The notes under the pieces: generated by a model
What the model saw: only the letters and a program-made list of their open reading frames with translations
The model's database searches: none
Told to the model about the DNA's origin: nothing
Made by a program: the position numbers and the translations under genes
Shown here: positions 1 to 5,080 of the stretch, piece by piece
How positions within the stretch are numbered: position 1 is the stretch's first letter
How the letters are laid out: each line of letters starts with the position of its first letter
Assembly: GCA_902774655.1 (NCBI GenBank)
Contig: CACYJD010000031.1
Location: 1 to 6,759, forward strand
Length of the DNA: 6,759 nt
Source: an uncultured Erysipelotrichaceae bacterium
GTDB lineage: Bacteria; Bacillota_I; Bacilli_A; RFN20; CAG-826
Direction of reading: 5' to 3'

Positions 1-99
1 GATAAGGCTTGGAATATCTTTTTCCCATTCTTTACCAGCGGTATTCTATCAGTCATTGCTGGAGCGGTTGCAACCCTCATCGAGTATTCGATCGCATAA
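1..99 (+). CDS. C-terminal end of an unidentified membrane-associated protein (partial)
   Basis: Frame 1 is open from the left edge to a TAA stop at 97-99 and gives the last 32 residues of a protein that begins outside the window. The tail is hydrophobic (FFPFFTSGILSVIAGAVATL) and ends in IEYSIA, which reads like a final transmembrane helix with only a few residues after it. A terminator 54 bases downstream and a separate promoter before oppA show that this gene is a different transcription unit from the opp operon. The family cannot be recognised from so short a piece. That it is coding rests on the open frame, the natural amino-acid composition and the terminator placed just after the stop. 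Confidence 0.7.
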   Translation, partial: DKAWNIFFPFFTSGILSVIAGAVATLIEYSIA

Positions 100-152
100 G
101 CATTCAAAAGTCTCAAAGAGGCGACTACCTAGCCTTTAATTGATACATAGTA

Positions 153-175
153 ACCCTTTTTCGAGGGTCTTTTTT
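153..175 (+). terminator. Rho-independent terminator of the upstream gene
   Basis: ACCCT (153-157) pairs with AGGGT (164-168) around a 6-base TTTTCG loop and is followed by CTTTTTT (169-175). The stem is short (5 bp) but has three G-C pairs and a clean T-run, and it sits where a terminator is expected, 54 bases after the stop at 99. The reverse strand has no T-run after the stem, so it should act on rightward transcription only. It separates the upstream gene from the opp operon. Confidence 0.8.
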
Positions 176-211
176 ATTAATAAAAACTTCTTTAATAAAC
201 TATTCTCTAAG

Positions 212-226
212 ATATTTCAGAAAAAA
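212..226 (+). promoter_or_regulatory. Possible CodY-like operator (weak)
   Basis: ATATTTCAGAAAAAA matches the CodY consensus AATTTTCWGAAAATT at 11 of 15 positions and contains the symmetric core TTTC-A-GAAA (215-223). It ends 13 bases before the -35 element of the oppA promoter. CodY is a branched-chain amino acid and GTP-sensing repressor that controls opp operons in several Bacilli, so the position is plausible. The region is very AT-rich and an 11/15 match can arise by chance. It is not known whether this lineage encodes CodY. Confidence 0.2.
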
Positions 227-237
227 GATTAAAAAAA
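221..237 (+). promoter_or_regulatory. Phased A-tracts, likely UP element
   Basis: A run of six A (221-226) and a run of seven A (231-237) have centres about 10.5 bases apart, one turn of the helix, and end just before the -35 hexamer at 240. With a start predicted near 275 they lie at about -38 to -54, the place where the C-terminal domains of RNA polymerase alpha subunits bind UP elements. Phased A-tracts also bend DNA. The tracts are seen directly; the effect on promoter strength is inferred. Confidence 0.45.
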
Positions 238-239
238 GT

Positions 240-268
240 TTTACAGATTTTGACTTTAATGATATATT
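240..268 (+). promoter_or_regulatory. Sigma-A-type extended -10 promoter of the opp operon
   Basis: The -35 hexamer TTTACA (240-245, five of six to TTGACA) and the -10 hexamer TATATT (263-268, five of six to TATAAT) are separated by exactly 17 bases. A TG at 260-261, one base before the -10, supplies the extended -10 motif. The predicted start near 274-276 gives a leader of about 34 bases, too short for a riboswitch or T-box. A TTGACT at 250-255 is an alternative -35, but no fair -10 lies 17 bases after it. This is the only convincing promoter seen ahead of the five genes. Confidence 0.75.
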
Positions 269-273
269 AACAA

Positions 274-288
274 CAATCTTTAAGATTG
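274..288 (+). repeat. Short palindrome at the predicted opp transcription start
   Basis: CAATCTT (274-280) and AAGATTG (282-288) form a perfect 7-bp inverted repeat around a single central T. It begins about 5 bases after the -10 hexamer, so it covers the likely start site and the beginning of the leader. As DNA it could be a repressor operator. As RNA it could fold as a 6-bp hairpin with a TTA loop at the extreme 5' end and protect the transcript. It ends 4 bases before the ribosome binding site, so it should not block it. No regulator family is recognised from the motif. Confidence 0.45.
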
Positions 289-292
289 AATT

Positions 293-300
293 AAAGGAGG
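293..300 (+). promoter_or_regulatory. oppA ribosome binding site
   Basis: AAAGGAGG lies 8 bases before the ATG at 309. It is the strongest Shine-Dalgarno sequence in the window and fixes the oppA start, which also gives a proper lipoprotein signal peptide. Confidence 0.9.
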
Positions 301-308
301 ACAGAAAA

Positions 309-2765
309 ATGAAACTCGGTAATAAATCTAGTTTTGGGCTTCTAATGACAGCTGCTATGTTACTTACTGGCTGTGGTAGTGGACCAGCATATGCTACATA
401 TCCTGTCGTTGGACCATACTTAACTGGCAAAACCGCAAAAGATGTTTATAACGCTTACTTAGGTGAAGCTCCAACAACATTAAACGCTATTAAGTCCCAA
501 AGTGCTTCAAACAGTACTCACTTAGCTAACTTCGAAGATTGCTTAATGATGAACGATAACTATGGTATTCTCCGTTTATCCTTAGCTAAGAAAGCTGAAA
601 AGAGCCAAGATAGTAGAACATTCAAGTTTACAATTCGTGAGAATGTACCTTGGGTTCAATACGATGGCACACCTTACTACTATAAAGGTAAACAACAATT
701 CGTAAGCGCTGAGGACTTTGTAACAACCGCTAAGAAAATCCTTGATTACAACAACGATTCAGAAATTTACTACATGTATACTCTCTTCGTTGAAAATGCT
801 TGGGAATATTATCTTTACACCTTAATGCAAAAGAATATTAAGGAAAGTAAAGAAGGTTGGACTGATTTAAAAGGTGATCCAAATAAACAAGCCGAAAAAT
901 TAATGGAGATGATCAAAGACTATAGTGGTCAAGATGCTAACGTCATTACTGGTGCTGATATCCCAGATATTCAAAACTTCAGACGTGTTGGTGTCAAAGT
1001 CGATAGTGATGGCAAGTTAGTTTATACATTAAACCAACCTGCAGCATTCTTCCCAACAATGCTCACTTACACTCCATTCACACCTATTAACGCTAACTTC
1101 TATAAGGAAAACGAAAAAACTTATGGTACCAACAAAGATAAGATTCTCTATTGTGGACCATATGTATTAAGTTCTTTCGAAGCTACCGGATTAACCTACA
1201 AGAAGAACAAACTCTATTGGGATGCTGATAGTGTTCACCTAAACACAATCAACTACTCAGTTGTTAGTGCTAATACTAATGCTGCCGATATGAGAGTTGC
1301 CTTCGATAAAGGTGAAGTTGATGGTTTCGGCTTAAGTAAGACTGATGAAAAAGGTTGGGAACTCTACATTACTGGTCCAGATAATTCTGGTACACTTCAA
1401 AACCCATATAGTGCAGTTGTTAACTCACGTGAACTTGATGACGTTGATTACACATGGCACTACACATTGAACCTCAATCGTTCTACAGATCCAGCATCAT
1501 GGAAGAACTCAACATCCGATACTCTTAAAGGCAAGGGTGCTGAAGAAGGTGCAGCAATCATCGCTAACACAAATAAGGCGATGAAGATTAAAGATATTCG
1601 TCAATTAGTGTTAGATGGTATCGACTTAGGAATCTACAACGAATCCCACAATGCACCTGACTTTGATGAGCAATATCAAATCAACACATTCACTCCTCGT
1701 GGATACGTCTTTGATCAAACTGAAAAAGACTACGTCGATTACTATTATGAGGAATATGCTGAACAAAAAGGCATCACCGATACAGCTGAAAAGACTGCAG
1801 TTGAACAAGTCAAAGAATTAGTTGGTCCACAAACCACTAAAGGTGTTCAATTCGATGATGATCCAACACAAGCTATCAAACCTTGGTTAAATATCAAGAC
1901 AATTAGAGATAACGCTCATGAAGCAGTTAGACAATATAACGCCAAGAACCCAAGTGATAAAATTTCATTACCTATTCACATCGAATATATGGGTACTGGT
2001 GGTATCAGTGCTACACAAATGCCTTTTGAACAAAAGATCGTTGCTTCTTGGAATGAAAGAGCTAACGGTTGTACATTAGCAGCACAACGTGTTCGTGACG
2101 GAATTCCTCTATGCTCACTTGAGAACCACGAAGACCTTGATGGTGATGGTAAGATCACAAGCAAGGATATGTACTTCAACATGGAACTCAACGCTATTAC
2201 AAATAGCTCCGCATGGACTGGTGATACAAACAACGCCTACTATACCTTAGGTACATGGGGTTGGATGGGTGACTATGCTGACCCACTTACCTATGTTCAC
2301 TGCTACGTCACCAATGGTGAAATGGCAAAACAAATTGGTAATAGAGAAGAATTCGACAACTATATGATGGAAGGTGGCGTACTCGTCAAACAAGAAGGTC
2401 ATATGTTCGATTCTTATAACGCTAAAGTTGCAGCAGCTGCTGAAGTTAACGAATCACTTAGTGCTCGTTACGAAGCATTCGCTGAAGCTGAATATCAATT
2501 ACTCAACGAACTTTACGTTATTAAACCACTCTATATGTCCACACAAGGTTGGACCGCAAGTGTCTCTAGAGCTGCTGGTTATGAAAACCCAACCGCTCAC
2601 TATGGACTTGCAGACCATTGCTTAAAGGGCATCTGGGTACTCGTTGATGTTCCTACAGGTGCAGAACGTGCAGCAGCTCGTGATCTTCAAAAACAAAAGA
2701 AAGCTGAAGCACTTGCACTCGTTCACAACGATACAACAAACGCCGAAATCGATATTATTAGATAA
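309..2765 (+). CDS. oppA: Oligopeptide ABC transporter substrate-binding lipoprotein OppA (family 5)
   Basis: Extracytoplasmic receptor that captures peptides and delivers them to the OppB/OppC channel. The 818-residue product starts with a lipoprotein signal peptide: a K3/K6 basic start, a hydrophobic stretch, and the lipobox LTGC with Cys22 as the lipidated residue. Family 5 (SBP_bac_5) features include a TLNAIKSQSA-like opening near 57, FTIRENVPW near 107-115, the FVSAEDFV helix at 131-138 (family pattern vtAEDfv), a PYV segment near 284, DIRQLVLDGID near 429-439 and the late Y-ADPLTYV block at 657-663. At 818 residues it is much longer than typical OppA (about 540-660). Residues 609-620 form an EF-hand-like calcium loop (D609, D611, D613, G614, I616, D620). 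Besides Cys22 there are Cys78, 282, 588, 602, 665 and 771, unusual for an exported protein and possibly disulfide-forming. The last ~35 residues are a charged tail. It is first in the operon and followed by a hairpin likely to favour its expression. Family and role are secure; exact substrate is not. Confidence 0.93.
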   Translation: MKLGNKSSFGLLMTAAMLLTGCGSGPAYATYPVVGPYLTGKTAKDVYNAYLGEAPTTLNAIKSQSASNSTHLANFEDCLMMNDNYGILRLSLAKKAEKSQDSRTFKFTIRENVPWVQYDGTPYYYKGKQQFVSAEDFVTTAKKILDYNNDSEIYYMYTLFVENAWEYYLYTLMQKNIKESKEGWTDLKGDPNKQAEKLMEMIKDYSGQDANVITGADIPDIQNFRRVGVKVDSDGKLVYTLNQPAAFFPTMLTYTPFTPINANFYKENEKTYGTNKDKILYCGPYVLSSFEATGLTYKKNKLYWDADSVHLNTINYSVVSANTNAADMRVAFDKGEVDGFGLSKTDEKGWELYITGPDNSGTLQNPYSAVVNSRELDDVDYTWHYTLNLNRSTDPASWKNSTSDTLKGKGAEEGAAIIANTNKAMKIKDIRQLVLDGIDLGIYNESHNAPDFDEQYQINTFTPRGYVFDQTEKDYVDYYYEEYAEQKGITDTAEKTAVEQVKELVGPQTTKGVQFDDDPTQAIKPWLNIKTIRDNAHEAVRQYNAKNPSDKISLPIHIEYMGTGGISATQMPFEQKIVASWNERANGCTLAAQRVRDGIPLCSLENHEDLDGDGKITSKDMYFNMELNAITNSSAWTGDTNNAYYTLGTWGWMGDYADPLTYVHCYVTNGEMAKQIGNREEFDNYMMEGGVLVKQEGHMFDSYNAKVAAAAEVNESLSARYEAFAEAEYQLLNELYVIKPLYMSTQGWTASVSRAAGYENPTAHYGLADHCLKGIWVLVDVPTGAERAAARDLQKQKKAEALALVHNDTTNAEIDIIR

Positions 2766-2791
2766 TAATTAGGTTTCAAAACTTACATTAT

Positions 2792-2827
2792 AATTCAGGG
2801 CCGAAGATTACTCTTTGGTCCTGAATT
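2792..2827 (+). promoter_or_regulatory. oppA-oppB intergenic hairpin (mRNA stabiliser or leaky terminator)
   Basis: Bases 2792-2807 pair with 2812-2827 in an unbroken 16-bp stem (14 Watson-Crick pairs, two G-U pairs at 2800/2819 and 2803/2816) closed by the loop TTAC (2808-2811). After the stem comes only TGTCG, not a T-run, so it is a poor complete terminator, and oppB follows with no new promoter seen. Hairpins after a binding-protein gene in transporter operons commonly protect the upstream message or partly stop transcription, giving more receptor than permease. The structure is read directly from the sequence; its effect is inferred. It ends 10 bases before the oppB ribosome binding site. 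Confidence 0.8.
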
Positions 2828-2837
2828 TGTCGCTTAG

Positions 2838-2844
2838 AAGGGAG
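2838..2844 (+). promoter_or_regulatory. oppB ribosome binding site (imperfect, close)
   Basis: AAGGGAG lies 5 bases before the ATG at 2850. It is less perfect and closer to the start than the AAAGGAG sites of oppA, oppC and oppD, which fits lower translation of the channel relative to OppA. It selects the start at 2850, which includes the extra N-terminal helix of OppB. Confidence 0.65.
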
Positions 2845-2849
2845 AGAAT

Positions 2850-4046
2850 ATGGCAGTATATTTAATCGGTTACACATTAATCGCATTAGTCGTACTATTT
2901 GTCGTTTTTGTGCAACTAGTTTACCATAGAGTCATCTTTTCAAATAACGCGAAAATCCAAACAATTTTTGGACATCCATTACTAATTTATTCTTTAAGAA
3001 GAATTGGTAGTGCTCTTATTTCCATTTTACTTGCCATCATGGCAACTTTTTTCTTAATTAGATTCAAAGTTGAAGCCAATGGTGGTATCGAATTCTGTAA
3101 GAAAATTGTTACCAACTGGGACAAGATGAACCCAACCATCGCTTTAGCACAATGTCAAAACGCTAAAGCAAACTTAGGTATTACTGATAACTGGTTCGTT
3201 GATCTTGTAACATATTTCTACAACATTCTTCCATTCCCTAAAACCATTTGCCTAACTGGTTATAGTGAAGAAGTAATTGGAGATACTGTTGTTTTTATGG
3301 TTAACACAAGTGACTGTAGAAACACAATTATGTACTTAGGAAGAGCGTATTTTACAACTGCCGCTAATGGTCAGTTTGTTACAGATATTATCTTCTCTAA
3401 GATGGGTGTATCATTCAAAATTGGTATTATTGCGGTTATTGTTGAAATTGCTCTAGGTTATCCAATGGGCATTTTGATGGCCAAACATAAAGACGGTGTT
3501 ATTGATAAGGTCGGTAACGCCTACATTATTTCAATCGACGCTATTCCTGGCGTTGCATATTACTACATTTGGATGATTATCCTTTGTACTTTAATTGGTT
3601 TACCAAATAGATACGATGTAGCAAATCCACTTACATTATTAGCGCCTGCCTTAACAATGGGCTTTACTGGTATGGCTGGTATTGCCTTATGGGTTAGACG
3701 TTATATGCTTGATGAATTTAATAGTGATTACGTTAAGTTCGCTAGAGCTAAAGGCTTAAGTGAAAATAGAATTGCTGCAGTACACGTTTTAAGAAACGCT
3801 ATCGTACCACTTGTTAGATCAATTCCTGCCGCTATTTTAGGGGCACTTCTTGGCACCTTCTATCTTGAAAATATCTACCACGTTCCAGGTGTTGGTGGAC
3901 TTTTAGTTGATGCCAATAACACAAATGACTTCTATGTTTTACAAGGAATTATTATTATTTCCGCTTTAATCAGTGTCGTTTCCTACTTATTAGGTGACAT
4001 TGTTACTGCTATTGTAGACCCTAGAGTCTCATTCACTAAAGAATAG
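2850..4046 (+). CDS. oppB: Oligopeptide ABC transporter permease OppB
   Basis: One of the two membrane channel subunits that pass peptides from OppA into the cell. The core is a typical OppB/DppB permease: a membrane helix at about 48-72 preceded by YSLRR, then helices near 188-210, 225-250, 261-283, 318-340 and 362-388. The cytoplasmic EAA coupling loop lies at about 293-320 (DYVKFARAKGLSENR, then VLRNAIVPL), where the ATPases dock. The block NIYHVPGVGGLLVDA (341-355) is characteristic of the family. At 398 residues it is longer than the usual ~305-320. An additional hydrophobic helix (2-24) precedes the normal first helix, predicting seven rather than six helices, and the first extracytoplasmic loop (about 73-187) is enlarged and carries Cys83, Cys102, Cys134 and Cys156. 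Streptococcal AmiC is also an enlarged OppB. oppC follows after 17 bases. Confidence 0.93.
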   Translation: MAVYLIGYTLIALVVLFVVFVQLVYHRVIFSNNAKIQTIFGHPLLIYSLRRIGSALISILLAIMATFFLIRFKVEANGGIEFCKKIVTNWDKMNPTIALAQCQNAKANLGITDNWFVDLVTYFYNILPFPKTICLTGYSEEVIGDTVVFMVNTSDCRNTIMYLGRAYFTTAANGQFVTDIIFSKMGVSFKIGIIAVIVEIALGYPMGILMAKHKDGVIDKVGNAYIISIDAIPGVAYYYIWMIILCTLIGLPNRYDVANPLTLLAPALTMGFTGMAGIALWVRRYMLDEFNSDYVKFARAKGLSENRIAAVHVLRNAIVPLVRSIPAAILGALLGTFYLENIYHVPGVGGLLVDANNTNDFYVLQGIIIISALISVVSYLLGDIVTAIVDPRVSFTKE

Positions 4047-4054
4047 AAAGGAGC
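4044..4054 (+). promoter_or_regulatory. oppB stop fused to oppC ribosome binding site
   Basis: TAGAAAGGAGC joins the oppB stop (TAG, 4044-4046) directly to the Shine-Dalgarno AAAGGAG (4047-4053), 10 bases before the oppC ATG. The same 11 bases recur at the oppC/oppD junction (5063-5073). The arrangement favours re-initiation by ribosomes finishing oppB and helps keep the two channel subunits equimolar. Confidence 0.85.
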
Positions 4055-4063
4055 GGACAATAT

Positions 4064-5065
4064 ATGGAAAATTCAATTAGAGATATTGACAGTGCTATTT
4101 ACCATAACGTTGAAGATTTATTTACCGTTGTTGGTGAGTCTGAAGAAAGCATTGAAAAACTATCAAGCGCTCCTTATTCATACTGGAGAGAGACATTTAA
4201 GCAATTATTCAAACGCCCACTTGTTATCGTTTGTATTGCTTTACTTGTCATTATTTTATTCTTCACAATCTTTGGTCCTATTATGAACTACCATCCGATT
4301 GTTGCTGATCCAGCACACGGAGTTATTAGTGCTGAACAATTTGACGCAAACCTTCCATGGAATGCTACAAACTGGTTCGGTACTGGTGGTGCTAATATGG
4401 GCTATTTCACAAAACTCGACTTATGGTCCTGCGTTTGGGTTGGTACAAGATTATCCTTAGTGTTAGGCACAGTTGTCGCTTTAATCGACACTGCACTAGG
4501 TATATTAGTTGGATCATTGTGGGGTTACTTTAGAAGATTAGACCCAATTCTTATTGAGTTAAGAAACTTTGTTAATAACGTCCCTTCATTATTACTTTAT
4601 TTCTTACTCATGCAATTCTTAAAACCAAGTTTCTGGGTTATCGTCTTCTTACTTTGTATGTTTGGTTGGTTAGGTCTTGCAGGCTTTATCCGTAACCAAA
4701 TCATTATTATTAGAAATCGTGAGTATAACATTGCTTCACAAACTTTAGGTTCTTCACCAAAAGCAATGATTACACATAACTTATTACCTTACTTAGTAAG
4801 CGTAATTGTTACAGTTGTTTCCACTGCGATTCCTGAAGCTATTTCTAGCGAAGTCGGTCTCGCCTTCTTCGGTTTAAGCTTCTCACCATCGCAAGGAGAT
4901 ATTACTTTAGGTCAACTTCTTACAAGTGTTACCGAGAAAGGTGAATGGATTGATAATCCTAACTTATTAGTGATTCCACTGATTGTTATGATTCCTTTAA
5001 CCATCGCTTTCTTCTATGTTGGTTTAGCACTTGCAGACGCTACTGACCCTAAAAACCATAGATAG
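4064..5065 (+). CDS. oppC: Oligopeptide ABC transporter permease OppC (AmiD-like)
   Basis: Second channel subunit, partner of OppB. The 333-residue product begins with an acidic cytoplasmic stretch of about 45 residues, then a first helix after FKRPLVIV (about 52-74), an extracytoplasmic loop with WFGT (104-107), and helices near 127-150, 165-186, 188-210, 243-265 and 301-325. The EAA coupling loop is at about 219-245 (REYNIASQTLGSS, then HNLLPYLVSVI). The usual FGTDxxGRD signature of OppC/DppC after the first loop is replaced by FGTGGANMGYFTKLDLW (105-121), so the conserved aspartate and GRD are gone and there is a small insertion. The C-terminal ADATDPKNHR closely recalls the end of streptococcal AmiD as I remember it, supporting placement in the Ami-type branch. 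Length is normal to slightly long. The start is set by the AAAGGAG 10 bases upstream. oppD follows after 15 bases. Confidence 0.93.
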   Translation: MENSIRDIDSAIYHNVEDLFTVVGESEESIEKLSSAPYSYWRETFKQLFKRPLVIVCIALLVIILFFTIFGPIMNYHPIVADPAHGVISAEQFDANLPWNATNWFGTGGANMGYFTKLDLWSCVWVGTRLSLVLGTVVALIDTALGILVGSLWGYFRRLDPILIELRNFVNNVPSLLLYFLLMQFLKPSFWVIVFLLCMFGWLGLAGFIRNQIIIIRNREYNIASQTLGSSPKAMITHNLLPYLVSVIVTVVSTAIPEAISSEVGLAFFGLSFSPSQGDITLGQLLTSVTEKGEWIDNPNLLVIPLIVMIPLTIAFFYVGLALADATDPKNHR

Positions 5066-5073
5066 AAAGGAGC
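5063..5073 (+). promoter_or_regulatory. oppC stop fused to oppD ribosome binding site
   Basis: TAGAAAGGAGC is an exact copy of the element at 4044-4054: the oppC stop TAG (5063-5065) runs straight into AAAGGAG (5066-5072), 8 bases before the oppD ATG at 5081. It couples translation of oppD to oppC. Confidence 0.85.
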
Positions 5074-5080
5074 CAGATAT

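Noticed and set aside
100..152. Small hairpins (109-126 and around AGGC/GCCT at 119-134) after the upstream gene
   Set aside because: Stems are only 3-4 bp with bulges and no T-run, and the two foldings exclude each other; the real terminator is at 153-175.
269..308. Riboswitch or T-box leader ahead of oppA
   Set aside because: The leader predicted from the promoter is only about 34 bases, too short for any known riboswitch or T-box, and has no T-box sequence.
200..430. Open frame of 76 codons on the minus strand across the oppA promoter and signal peptide
   Set aside because: It runs antisense through the promoter, ribosome binding site and lipoprotein signal sequence of oppA, has no ribosome binding site of its own that I can see, and its product is low-complexity K/L/I/F from AT-rich DNA.
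1626..2233. Two minus-strand open frames (1626-1808 and 1976-2233) inside oppA
   Set aside because: They are shadows of the oppA coding frame; the sense frame has continuous family-5 binding-protein similarity and codon usage.
2374..2625. Overlapping plus-strand frame inside oppA
   Set aside because: It lies wholly within the conserved C-terminal part of oppA and has no ribosome binding site; the product resembles no family.
2792..2827. The intergenic hairpin as a full terminator ending a one-gene oppA transcript
   Set aside because: There is no T-run after the stem and no promoter visible between it and oppB, so complete termination would leave oppB-oppF unexpressed.
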